64,000 nucleotides of DNA, from contig RHPI01001737.1 in NCBI GenBank assembly GCA_009103225.1, positions 508,286-572,285 on the forward strand, read 5' to 3'. This document shows, piece by piece, positions 11,680-23,800 of this stretch (position 1 is the first letter of the stretch; each line of letters starts with the position of its first letter). Source of the DNA: Chlorokybus atmophyticus (taxonomy: Eukaryota > Streptophyta > Chlorokybophyceae > Chlorokybales > Chlorokybaceae). The notes under the pieces were generated by a model. That model was given only the letters and a program-made list of their open reading frames with translations, had not been told where the DNA came from and ran no database searches. A program made the translations under genes and the position numbers.

Positions 11680-13784
11680 TCAATACGTTTCAAGTGCTTT
11701 GCTATCAATGTCAGAGCGTTTCCCAAACTCAGATTGGTTGGCCACGTTGTACGCCTTGTGCTCAGTGTGGAACCATCTGTGGAACTCAGGAAGCGTTCGT
11801 ATCCTCTGAGCGTTCCTCCTGGCCATCGCAATGCTCTCCTGCTCACGCTTTGCCCGCGCCTACAGCATCAATGACTCAGTTGCTGATTGTACTTGAAAGC
11901 AAAGATAGGCTTGCAGACATTGCACACATACGTACCTGAACTGCGTCAGTGCCCACTGCGCTGAAGGCGTCATCAGGCGTTGCCTCAAAGAACAAGTGGT
12001 ACCCAGAGTCGCCAACAACATCCTCACCATTGAGCAGCGCATTCTGTGTTTGTTGCACGGTCAACAACGCCCCTGCCTTAGCCGCAACTTTCTGTCTTAC
12101 TCGCACCAGCTCTGGCAAGTATGCACCCTGCAGCCCAAACACCCACTCGAACAGCAGGCGTGTGCGCGGCATGTGGAAACGAGAAGTGATGACATGCAAC
12201 CTCGACCACCTGGTACAGCGCAATCTCAAAATTAACACCATGAACTTCCAATGGTTGGTTCATACGATGATTCACATAAGCAGAGCGGCAAGACCTCTCA
12301 CCCTGCTGGCATGGCGTGTTGCACAAGTGCAAAGTAAGCATTGGCAACAGTGTCATAGGAAGCCCACTCCTTGTATATGTTATCTTGGTGGAGACCCTTC
12401 TGCACTAGGTTCTCTGCACATGCGCTGGACTCGTGCACGACAAAGCCTCGACTGTTCATTACAGGCCTGTAAGGAAGACAACCTGTGGTAAGATGACTGG
12501 CCATGGATTGCATGTCCAGATTTGATCGCATCCATGCCGGCGCGCGTTCGTCGGTTGCCAAGATGTGACCATGACCATAACCTAGTGGTTGCAGGGCAGG
12601 AGCGTGGTGCAATGCCTGCGATGAGGAGTGCCGCTGCCGAGGCACACGATGGGGGCGCCTGTAATCTTGTGCACCTCCAGTGCCGCATCCAGCCGCCTCT
12701 CCACCCATGGCTGCAGGCATGTAAATGTAACTGAGGCTGTGCCATAAGCACGTGACATCACAGCACAAGCGCAACACTGTACACCCAACAAGCACACTCT
12801 GGTCTGAAAACATGTGACCCTGATGGTGAAATGATGGCAGCTGCTGTGCGGTATGGTGTAGTTGGAATGGTGTATGCGCCAAAATAAACAATGCGAATAC
12901 CGTCTTTACCCTGATAGCCTCTGCCTATGGGATTCCAATGCTATACCAAAAGACCTTCTATTTTAAGCGCGTTTGGGCTGGGTAAAAACAGAGAGCGTCC
13001 CGGGGAGGGGGAAATGTATCATGGTAAGCACTGTAAGGCATAAGAACAACTGCGTTGCGCACCATGTCTCAATGATTCAAGTACTAACCATTAGAGGATA
13101 TCTTGGTGTCAAACTTCCAGCTGAGCCAAGTTCCTTGGAATGATGCTTAAAGGCAATCAGTTTCTACCATGCATGACGCACGCAAATGATAGAGTTGATT
13201 AGTTTACCTTACTTGTTAGACCTGCGACATGTATACGCAAATGCGTATGCATGGGCATATCCATGTTTCCACATACATGTATGCGCCAGTGTATGTGCCT
13301 GTGCACGTCATCAATTGTCATTTGGTATGCTAGGTGTAAAGACGTACACATGCATTGACATATACATAAGCAAGGTACGCGCACATGCATGTGCACGTGC
13401 AGTTGCGTGCTTGCGCATGCTTGCAAAACCCACCGCCAAGCTGCAGGCTTCTTGCCAGCCAGACAAGGAAGTGCCTTCAGGCGCAGTCAAACCGCCTGCC
13501 AGGACGAAGATGGCGTCTGCGCGGAAGCCGGCAGGCAGCGAACCGCCATCACCGTCTTCAATAGGTAGGCTGCTCTGCAAGCTGCTGCACGGTGCGGGTG
13601 ACCAAGTCGAGCTGCGCCTGGCCACGCTGAGCTTGGCGACAGCCGGCCAGGCTGAGCGCGCTGCTAGGCCTACTGTAAATCCCAATCGACTGCAGCATGG
13701 CCGCCTAGCTGCAGCGCAAGCTGTGCGTACTCCGCCTATCGCTGGCAAGCACATGGAGACGGAGGCAGCCGCAGCAACAGCCAT
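11680..13784 (-). CDS. DUF218 (YdcF-like) family protein
   Basis: Eukaryotic DUF218/YdcF fold protein. Bacterial members bind nucleotide-like ligands or act in envelope metabolism; the plant members have no fixed function. Five exons keep phase: 13434-13784, 12616-12710, 12302-12466, 11936-12209, 11680-11859, giving 354 aa. The N-terminus is Ala/Arg-rich and could be an organelle transit peptide. Family motifs follow in order: ADAIFVLAGGL; WVERRLDAALEVHK; PIVCLGSGTPH; GFVVHESSACAENLV; YKEWASYDTVANAYF; LHVITSRFHMPRTRLLFEWVF; and the plant-type tail PEFHRWFHTEHKAYNV. Odd: the intron after exon 2 must start with GC (CATCGCAG followed by GCATTG) to keep phase and align with relatives. The neighbouring PILS gene is divergent. 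Confidence 0.9.
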
Positions 13785-14375
13785 TCCTCCACCACCACCA
13801 CGAAGTTTACTTAGCAGCTCCCTTGAGCTCAAAGGCAACCTCCAAGTCGTGGATTACCCCCTAATTGGTACAGCCTATCACCAGTACCTCCAAACCCACC
13901 ACGGCCGCCACCCCAACCCTCTGCCGCCGCAGCTGTCCAGTGGGCAGATTCGGTTCCTCACTGTGCATACCGTCCAGCTGGCAATCTCAAACAATCGAGA
14001 CGGCTCGGCCGTTACGTCTGGGGGAAGGTCCGCCGTGCCAAGGCACTGCCAACATGATGGTCCGGACTCCCCCGCCACATTTTTGGCCGGACAGACTGGC
14101 TGCACTGCGACACTGCCACTGTCCGGCCGATCGCCTTTTGATCGCATGCCGGAGACCGAAGGTGACTATCGGATCGTCCGACGCTCGTGCTGACCTGAGG
14201 CAGAAACCCTTAAGTGCAAGATTCCCCTCCTGGCGTAAGCTGTGGTGTTCAGTGAGATTGCTACTGCGCCACGCGGTGACCCACCGTCGGTGGCAGCAGC
14301 TGCCGGAAGCGCTGAACTGGGCGCTTGTTGCTGGGGTGCTGGTGCTCGTGTCGGGCGTGGTTGTCGTGGGCGGAC
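13785..14375. promoter_or_regulatory. Divergent promoter region between DUF218 and PILS genes
   Basis: About 590 bp separate the two divergent start codons (13784 minus, 14376 plus). No clear TATA box was picked out. Long open frames cross it on both strands but look like shadows of GC-rich DNA, so either gene's 5' end could extend into it. Confidence 0.35.
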
Positions 14376-16916
14376 ATGGTGGAAAGCTTTGTCGCGGACG
14401 CTGCGAGCGACTTTCTCAGCAACGTGTCCTTTTCTTCCTTCGACACTGACGGCTTGGCTGCGAGCACGAGCAGCAGCTACTTGTACAACAGCAGCAGCGA
14501 TGGTGGGGGCATGCAACCGGAGGTGGCTGGTGCTCTGGTTGCTCAGCGAGAATTCTTGGCGGTTTTTCTCACGGCCGTGTCAGCCATTGGCAAGGTGAGC
14601 GTGTCGGTAATTGATGGTTTGCTGCAAGCTGCTGCGATCAAACACCGCGGTATACTGCATGTTACTACTTTCACGTTTAGCAGCCAAAGTAGGAAACAGA
14701 CAAGGAAGGTTGTACACAGGTGCTGCTCGTGGCTCTCGGTGGAGCATGGATGGCTAGAAAAGGCATCATCAACAACCAAACATCGTCTTCGCTCTCAAAG
14801 GTTCGGTGTCACTTCTCGTAGTTGGAAACTTCGTTATAATTACCGCCGAAGTGCGGGCCAATGTCCGTTTGTGAATGCGTGCGTGCGTCACGCTTGCTGT
14901 GTCTCAATGCCGGAGGCAGCTGTCGCAGTCAGTGCTGTTACGAGCTTTCAAGAGCTTGCCAGCAAGCATGCATAGGCTTGTGGATGTGAAAAACCACATG
15001 CTACGCCTTGTGAAGTGCGGACGCATGTAGGTTGTTTGTTGTTAATACAGCTTGGCAACGTCATGCTGCATGCAGCCGATTGCTGTACACAGCATGTTGT
15101 GGTGCCCCATAGCTGGGCTCATACAGGGGATCTACAGGTTGGGCTCTCGCCAAACTGCATGGTAGTTTTAGAACTATGAGTCGGCACTGACTGGTATTGC
15201 GGTGTGTTCAGCTTATCACCTCGCTGCAAACATAATGACAAAGAATGCCAGCTGGTTTCAGTGACCTGTACGTCATGAGCGCATGGGCATGTTGGACAAA
15301 TTTGTGATTGTTGCACTGACGGTGTATGTTGCGGCAGATGAGCTTTTCGCTGCTGCTCCCCTGCCTTCTGTTCAGCCGGCTGGCAGGTATCCATTTTATT
15401 ACTGTAATTTGGCAACCACTCTACATATGGGATAGTGTTGCCCGTGCATCTACCAAATAGTTGGTTTACATGATTGATCGGGAATGCGAATTACAGCCCA
15501 GAAGGAGCTGGATGAGAAATTGTTGACGCTGTGGACGCTGCCGGCGGGAGCCATTGCTTATGCGGTTGTGGGCGTGGTCCTGGGTGCTATTCTTGTGAGG
15601 GTGCTGCATGTGCCGCCTATCTTCCGCGGCGGTGTGCTCACATCCGTGGCGTTTGGCAACTCCCAAGGCCTGCCCATAGTGCTTCTGGTTGCCATTTGTG
15701 AGGCACATTTCTCACCCGCTGATGAGGACCGCGCCATTGCCTATGTCGCAGTCTACTCCATTGCCTCATCTTTCCTGTTTTGGGGTTTGGGTCCGCACCT
15801 TCTGACCACTGGCCTCGATGACTACACTACACCAGACGGTGGCATTGCTCCAGAAGCTGCTCGTGATCCAAAGCTTATGCGCGTGCTTTCTGCTCATGTA
15901 CAGCGCAAGCTCAGCAGATCCGCCTCGCGCCGCGGCTCACGCGCCAGCAGTGTTGATGGCGGCAACACCCCCGACCAGTCAGTATCCGCTGCTTCCCTTG
16001 ACGAGTGAGTGCTGCCTCGCATGCACACTACAGTGGTCTTTGCGCTTTGAGTTGTTAGTGCTTTTCTTCGAGTGCTTCTGTGACTAAACAAGTTCTTTTG
16101 TAGCTTTGCTCAAAGCGCTCTCCAGCAACCGCTGCTGGCCAACGATGAGCTCAGTTCACCTCACCCCAAAACCCGCCACAGTAGTGCGGCGCCAGCAGCC
16201 AGCCTGCCCCCAATTCCTTCCTTGACCGACATAGCCAATGGCCTACCACCCTCTCAATTTGCAGGACGACCCACAATGCGTACACGGTTGAGCAAGTTTG
16301 TAGTGAAGTCGATCAACGCAGTGCTACAGCCTCCCATCGTGGCACTGATTCTGGGTTCGCTGGTGGGCATGGTGGATGTGTTGTACGATGCTGTGGTCGA
16401 GCGCAACGCACCTGGCCATGTAGTCTGGAGCGCTGCCAATACCATTGGGCAAGCTGCTGTGCCCGTTAACATGCTGCTGCTGGGTGTGCGCCTGCACAAA
16501 GGCCTGGATCGCGAAGAGACCGCTGCCGTGGGCTATTCCCTCATCGGTGCTGTCTGCTTCAGTCGTCTCCTAATCATGCCGGCTGTTGGCCTTGCGCTCA
16601 ATGCCCTGCGCATTCGCTTTGGCTTTAATGATCCTGCTGACCGCATCCTCTGCCTCACCTTCCTTGTCGAGTCTGCTGTACCCACAGCCAACAATAACTT
16701 GGTCAGTACCTGTGAATGGGGTTCGTGTTCGTGCTTGATTCAGGTATTTGCAGTGGTTGATGCTATGGCTGAACTGTTGATGCACGTGTTGTGCAGATTC
16801 TGGCTCGCGCTTTGGAGGTTGACGACAAGGCCATTGCAGTGTTTCTGTTCTTCCAGTATGCAATTGCCCCCATCTTCCTGACGCTGTCCGTAGCTGTGTT
16901 CCTCTACGCTTGCTAG
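14376..16916 (+). CDS. PIN-like / PILS membrane transport (auxin efflux carrier) family protein
   Basis: Member of the Mem_trans family, which includes plant PILS auxin carriers of the ER and yeast Ecm3. Exons with consistent phase: 15338-15386, 15497-16004, 16104-16701 and 16797-16916. The first exon begins at ATG 14376 (MVESFVADAASDFL) and reads through FLTAVSAIGKVSVSVIDG to about 14657; one small exon between it and 15338 is unresolved. Landmarks: SLLLPCLLFSRLA; LWTLPAGAIAYAVVG; the hallmark TSVAFGNSQGLPIVLL; a Ser/Pro-rich cytosolic loop (residues from RKLSRSASRRGSR to SQFAGRP); a second hydrophobic half with LQPPIVALILGSLVGM, VPVNMLLLGVRL and VESAVPTANNN; and a final FLFFQYAIAPIFLTLSVAVF. 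Two helical bundles around a loop is the family plan. Substrate is not shown by sequence. Confidence 0.88.
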
Positions 16917-18422
16917 CGGCAGGTGAAAGCTCAACGCTGGCACCAGCAATGTCAGCGTTGCTGCGCAGGGCATAGTAAATGGTGATGCACTTGTAGTATA
17001 GCACCCACCTATGCTGTCTCCTCTGGCAGCTATCTTAGGGCTATCACAGAACACGGATTGCTGAGGTTGTGCCGCAATGGAGACAGGCCAACCACTGCAC
17101 CTTGTGTAGCAAGTGTGAAGCCATAGTGGCTAACATAGTTGGGATTGATAGCATAGCTTGAGACAGGTTTTAGGTTTCCGAGTTGCATGTAAATCTGTAC
17201 ATGTGTTAGGGCTGCTCCGCAAGGTATTACATGTGACAGCATGTAGTATTATGTAGTCCAGTACGGCATGTGTAGCCCATTGAGTGAGATGCGATGTGTC
17301 TTGCGGCTTTTACAAATCGTACACATGGTGTACATAGTTGGCACACCACAAGCACCACACTGCGTGCTTAGCAAGCAGTACAAGCCCGGTGGTCGCACTG
17401 TGGTAGTGTGATAGTGTGCATGGTGTAACATGCGAGCCACGTGTATACATAGGGTTTACATCATGGTCAAACACGTGTATACATGCGTACTCACATGCGT
17501 GCTCAGTGCGCGGACAAACAACAAACAAAGATAAGGCACAATAAACAAGCGCGCGGAGCTGTGACCCATTCTACACCACACTGAGTGCACTATGTGCTAT
17601 GCAAGTGTAATGAGGTAGCAGGAGGCAGTAGCAGCAGCTATCAACAGCGTAATCAACCTGTGAATTACAGGCATGCAGCACAACATTCATACACACGGCA
17701 AAACAGCATAGCAAGCCTTTCGTACACTAACAAGGATGAACAACAAGCATTCCCATGCAACATATGTACTGGGTAGGCAGCGACGCATGTGCATGTCTAT
17801 CCTATGGGTGATCCTATGGCAAGGTAACTTCTTGCACATATCACAAGGGAGTGCTCATGCTATGGTAAGCATGCAACAAGCAACAGGGCTGGCCCAAGCC
17901 CTCGAGTAGTATGTTGTGCTATGCATTGTGGGATGCATACTGTACTGCCACGAACTATTAATGCTTACAATAATGATACAAAAGATAAAACGTAAAACTT
18001 TATAAGTACCCAGGACGCAACCGCCATGCAATCAATGGCATACGTTGGACAGACTGCTGTGGTAGCAAGCGGACGAAAATCAAAACCAATCACCATAACG
18101 AGCTGTCCCACATATATTTTGTGTCAGTACGGTAGTGCCAAGCCAGCACCGCCATCCATTGTAAACCATGACCGCACACACGTGTGTAAGCATACACATC
18201 GTGCACAGCAATGCAGTCTTACTTTTAACTACACCGCGTACACATAGCATTGCCCACAGCCAACCCCACCAAGCCCATGATCACTTGAACGTAGAGGCGC
18301 AGTTATCAATTTGCCGATTGGGCTGCCGTCCTTTTGGTCATTCAAGTCACAATTTGCGTGCGTGACTCACATAATTTACTTACACTTTAGCAGTCAACAG
18401 GCAGTGAGTCATGTATGCATGT

Positions 18423-18494
18423 CTAATGGGGCAGCCTGTGGGTAGGTAGTGTAGTGAGTTTATACAGTTAGTATTACTTGATAGCCTAGTGGTT
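18423..18494 (+). repeat. Dispersed CTAACGGGG...TAGCCCGGTGGT element, diverged copy
   Basis: Begins CTAATGGGGC and ends TAGCCTAGTGGTT, matching the ends of the copies at 42110, 60708 and 60882. The interior shares GTAGTG/GTGAGTTT-like strings with the 60708 copy. The 3' string here fits the tRNA A-box consensus, but no B box follows. Confidence 0.5.
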
Positions 18495-19906
18495 GTCTTG
18501 CTGTTGCTCATACGCTGACTGATGCATGACATGTCATTTGGCAAACAACATACATATATATATATATGCATGTATAACAGCACCGTGCATACCTTGTATA
18601 AGCACAACAAGCTTACATGCATTATCTTATTGATGATGCTATCGCATTGCACGTGTCACATGCAGTCGGTTACACAAACAAAACTGAAGGATCAAACAGC
18701 ATAATATGCACTTATAATGCATAACTTGCGAGTGTCCATAAGTCTCAAGATATGCAACATGCACCAAGTGCTTTGCACATCACGTAACAGCCAAGCATGA
18801 TATGCACACATATACACATATATACACTCACCTTACGCCCATCCCAGTTGGACAAAAGGTGAGCATACTTTTAACTACAAGCATAGTGTATTGATAGCGT
18901 AGTTCTAAGAAAAAGCGCGCATGTTTGCAATTATATATTTATACATGATCGCATTATAACAGATATGCTCAAGCATTATTGAATTACCATGAAAGACATG
19001 CTTGCATCTACATTGCACATTAAACCAATTAGTGAAATACGCCACAGTTTGTGTGTATCACAATAAATAATCGCATTTTATGTAATACAAAAATTATATA
19101 AGTATACTTTTTCGACTTGTCCATACGCTTGCAATACACTTGTATCTATGATGCAGGCTTGCCGTTACTTCATGTGTAGTAGAGTTCAATACTCTGATCT
19201 ATTTCAAGCAAGTGTCCAAGCTGTGACAAAAACAGTTTTTGATTGGAGACATGAATCAGCAGGTGTCCTGAGTACACTCTACTCTCTTTATAAGTATACA
19301 CTTGGTCCTTAAAAAACATCTAATTATAGGGCAGATATGTTTGCCTCCATATGATAATATACAGGGTCCCATGTATGTAAGTACATAGTATACTACAAAC
19401 AAAGCAAGTTCATACTATATACTATATGATTTACCGCATCTATCTTCGTAAGCATAGGTACTTATAGGGAACCACGCGGCGTCACGCAACAGCGTCACAC
19501 AATGACTTTGTAACACTGCGTGACGTGACCCGTATACTCTCTGCTAACTTGCGGAATTGTTTTGCAAAACATGTATACAAGAGTTACTTACAACCAACAG
19601 CATTTGCTAGGGAAGCCATCGGTTCCCTGCCATTTTATGTTTACAGGGCATTTATACTTGAAACGACGATACTTATAGCCCGAGTAGACTGTATTGGAAA
19701 GTATTTGATTCGAAGCGGTTCCGTCAATCCCGATCCACAGTTCCAAAACGGGACGCACGCAGCAGCTGTGGCGGGAGGAGCGGCAGGGAGCTGCTGGCAG
19801 CTTGACACGTGTACCGCCTCTTGCAGCAGAGCTTGGAATCATCACAATCAGTACTCTAATATGTGTATTGGGTGGCATAAGCAAGACTGCGTGGTGGAAG
19901 ATAGAA

Positions 19907-20017
19907 CTAAGCAGCAGAGGCTGGTGCTTGGCACACAGCTGCACACAATGCGGCGGCGATGGCCTTGAGGGCCGCAGGGTGGGACATTTCCGGGTTCCGG
20001 GGAGCGGGAGGCGGCAT
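19907..20017 (-). CDS. Possible 36-aa peptide or first exon
   Basis: An open frame starting MPPPAPRNPEMSHPAALK and followed by a hydrophobic Ala/Cys-rich stretch, ending in TAG. Its composition is more protein-like than its surroundings, but no homologue, splice chain or neighbour supports it. Low-confidence candidate. Confidence 0.15.
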   Translation of the reverse strand: MPPPAPRNPEMSHPAALKAIAAALCAAVCQAPASAA

Positions 20018-20680
20018 GGTGCTTGTACGTGTAGAAGACGACTGGAGGGTCTTGCAGGTTGGTGTGTGAGAAAAGAAATAATGATATGCAATCACTTGTA
20101 AACAACAAGGGCTGTGCCAAGGCAGCATCTCATTTAATAGCAGCAGGCTCATGGACCATTGGTTTACCATGTAAGCATATGAAGCTAGCCTGGGAATCAT
20201 TGCTTTGCATCCAGGCACACGGATCTGTTTTTATGTATGACCTAGCGAAGGGTCGCACGCAGGGCTGCCCGGTTTGTAGCTAGAAGCTCGACCGGTGAAA
20301 AGGAGGCTCCGATAGGCGCAAAACTTCGAGATTGTTGTTTGCGTCTGACATGCATGCACTTAGAGCATCATGTCTGTAACTGTTATATGGCAGGAAAGAC
20401 GTCGTCGGCTCACTCATCTACTATGCTACGTCGAGTTGCTCCTACAATGCATTCACGCAACTAACATGCATGGGGTTTTCCAAGTACTGCTTCTCCTACG
20501 GCTATTGCTACTGCTTGTGCTACTACTATCGTCCTTGCCAATGTCATAGCAGCAGTAGCAGGTTTGCAACTGCTGTTTCTGCTATGTACGGATACTAGTA
20601 ACCTTACTGCTACCGTTACAGCAACAACTGCGACTTCCACTAGCATGAACATGCATCTGTCGACCCATGCTTGCACGCAC

Positions 20681-20730
20681 GCCTGTGTGTACGCATGCAT
20701 GCACACAGGCATGCATGCGTACACACAGGC
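20681..20730. repeat. Perfect 22-bp inverted repeat, 6-base loop
   Basis: The left arm 20681-20702 is the exact reverse complement of 20709-20730, around the loop ACACAG. It contains two adjacent GCATGCATGC-type blocks. It lies just upstream of the first recognised exon of the calponin-homology gene. It could extrude as a cruciform, or be a transcribed hairpin. Confidence 0.9.
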
Positions 20731-20806
20731 ACGCACGCTAGCATGTATGCGCCTTCCGAGTTACGTCCAAAACACTGACAGAACAGCACTCCTGGCGGGT
20801 GCATAG

Positions 20807-23800
20807 GTGGATGTGGATGTCACTGCCGGCAGTGTTGCCGTGTACAGAGAGCTCTGCAAGCTGCTACAGCTGGATCAGAAAGGCGGAGGACCCTTGCGCG
20901 TGGGTGCGTATAGCAACAGCCCAACATGCGGTTGCCAAGACACAAGCGCACACTTGCAGTGTGTCACAATATTGTCATAGTGGCTTTGTGCTTCTGCAGT
21001 GTGCGATGGGGAGCCATTGACGGACACGAATGCAGCATACTTGGTCAGATCTGGTTCGACAGTGGCCCCAGCATACCGTTCCGCAGACTATACCAACAAC
21101 AACAAGGGCAACAGGCTTGCCACACCGCAGTTCAGTGTCCCGCCGCTCTTCATCAACCCCCCGCGACAGGTCGCTACAGCTGCTGGCGGTCCACGCTCAC
21201 ACACTGCGCGAAGCGCTCTCCCATCTCGTCCGCTAACAGGTGAGAGCTACTGTCGCTTTCAATAATCAAAACAATGGCGTGGACCTGCAGGCATTGCGAA
21301 TGCATCCAACATGCATACCCGCACAGACACGCCAACGCACCTGCACTGTGCATGCATGCGCATCCTCATGTATGTATGCGCGTGCATGTGTGCTTTAGCT
21401 ACGCAACCAAGTGTATTCTAACAGTTCGTTGCAAACAACTTCTTCTTTTGTCCATTCTGGTCAGAGGGACATGCAACCAACAGGACTTCCGCGCACAACA
21501 GCAGCGGGCGCTGGCGGTCCCCGCGCGATTGGACATGGGAGGGGGGTCACCATGCAGAGGTTTCTGCTGCTGCTGCTGCTGCTGCTGCTGCAGATGGGGA
21601 CAGCAGCAGCAAGGCCACTCCGCGCGGCAGCGACAAAGGCAGCTGGCCCACTTCCAAGTTCAAAAACGGTTGGACCACGGACCGCAGCGGCCTCAGCTCA
21701 ATTGGTAATGTCGCCGTCGACATCCCCGAGTTGGACACGGTGAGCGAGTGAGTGAGTGAGTGAGTGAATGAGTGAGTGAGTGAGCCCTGTCGCACTCAAG
21801 AGTGACAGAGTCACAACCTACATACGCGTAGCAAACATGCTATTACCATAAAGCATGGAGTGACACTGTGTTACACAAGCGTCCATGCCTCGAGTGTTTG
21901 CTATCAGGTCATGTTGTGTATAGTTCAAACCCCCGTGTCAGCGCATGTACAGTGCAAAGCTTGTGTGTTGACATGGGTTGTTGTGTGTGCGAGCAGTTTG
22001 CGAGACAGATGGTGGCTAAAGAGGACCTGAAGGACTGGATGGACGGCTTCAGATCAGAGAGGAATGCATTTCAGTCAGTGGCGCTCCTCGCAGAAGTGCG
22101 CTTGTCAGAGACGATCAATAACACACAGGTGAGCTCTCACGCTAGTCTGCGTTGTCTTTGTGTATCATCGATACCCATGTTATAATGTGCTTGTTGCAGG
22201 GCATGGGGACCCCCAATCCAGTGATGACACGCGTGGTTTGCGAGCTTCTGAGCAGAATAAGCTCAAAGCTGGGGCGCTACCGGTCCATCATAGACAAGGT
22301 GAGGCGTCATCAAAGACAGGAATGCATGCATCAATCCACCGAGAGGTGGGCCAAATCAGTCACATGCATGTAGAGGTGCACATTGATACTCAATGCATGT
22401 GTCTGTGCTATTTGTGTATCACAGCTGCTGGTAGAGGTGCTGCGTTGTATCTACATCGATGTCAGCTGCTCAGACCCCGAACCGTACTTCCTCAAATACC
22501 AGATGCTTTTGCAGGTAAGTGTCGTTGCACGGGTGCATGCCGTATGCCGTTAACTGTGGCATGTGCATGACACTCAGCGTATGGTTTTGCAGGAGAACTC
22601 CCGTCTGTCACAAACGCAAAACTCCTTGATGCGGCAGCAAAGCACAATGAACCATGTGTCCACTGCCCGCATGAGCGTCATCGAGCGCTTGATTTCCAAG
22701 TCTGCAATCCAGGCAATGGGGAATGCGTTCCACATATGGCGAGCTGAGGTAGGCTATGGCTAACATGTGTCACGTAGACACTGATGCGTGCAAGAGACTT
22801 GCTCTCTGTTTCAGCCGTGACAATTAGCGCGCTCTTGACTGAGGCTGTGTGGTCCTTTGTGTTGTGCCCGACAGACAGCTGCACAGAAGGAGCTGCGCAA
22901 GAGGGTGACAAAGCTGCTCGCCAAATGGGCAAAGTTTGACGTGTCGCGCTCCTTCAGCACATGGCGCACGGTAAGGACCCCTCTTTGACTTGTGTGTGCG
23001 CGTGAATGTGAGCATGCGTGCATGTGTGTGTGTGTGTGTGTGTGTGCGCGTATCCCACACACGCGGATGCTTGCGATCGTCTCAGCACTCACTTGATAAA
23101 ACGGCTCTGATGTCTGCTTTTGCAGTGGCTGTCGGAGTTGAGAGAGTCCAGAACTAAGCAAGCCGTCGATGAAATGCGCACAAAGTGAGTGCTTGGTGCA
23201 GACAGGCTAACCCCGCAGCACAATGCTAGCTCATCTGAGAGTCTAAAATACTGTTGTCAATGCGCAGCAATCAAGCTCTGATGCAAGCCGTGGAGATATG
23301 GCGCACAAAGTTTGAGGAGACCCTTCGCAGCTGTGAGAGCTTACAGGTGAGAGGAGCGTGAACAGATTGTACACATAGCTCAAAGGTACACATAGAGCTC
23401 TTTCTGGCAACATTTGCTGAGGATATTGATGTTCTGTGCTTAACTCAGGGGGAGCTGGAGGCAGCTCAGGTGGCAGTGGAGGAAGCCAATGAAAGGACAG
23501 ACAAGTTCAAGCAGGCGCTCGCAGAAGCGCACTTGCAGCTGAAGGTATGTCAGGCCTCGTGTAGCGTGTCAGGGGAGGTGTATGCATGTTGGGTGTGCCC
23601 AACATGCATACATGTACTTGATTTGCATGTTGGGTTGCTGCTCGCGGCTTTGTATTGGGATGCGGTGCGCGTTGTCGTGACCAGTCAGAGCAGAGGCATG
23701 TAGCAATGTGTGTCTGCTGGAAGGATGATACATCGTGGGTTTATTAAGCTTGCATTGCTTGCCTTTTTCAGGATGAGAAGCAACTGGAGCTTCAGGAGCT

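Larger units (their letters stand above)
16917..20680. other. Gene-poor, AT-richer intergenic stretch
   Basis: No convincing exons. The middle (about 17900-19480) is visibly richer in A/T than the rest of the window, with TATA-rich runs at 18550-18566 and 18930-18960. It holds copies of the CTAACGGGG/TAGCCCGGTGGT repeat (18423-18494, and a 3' part at 17383-17393), a directly repeated ACGTGTATACAT (about 17440 and 17473), and a second GTCACGC element near 19481-19526. Confidence 0.5.

Noticed and set aside
13186-14193. Longest plus-strand open frame (335 codons) upstream of the PILS gene
   Set aside because: It overlaps the first DUF218 exon on the other strand, whose conserved ADAIFVLAGGL motif and splice phase explain the sequence. 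The plus frame has Cys/His/Tyr-rich low-complexity composition.
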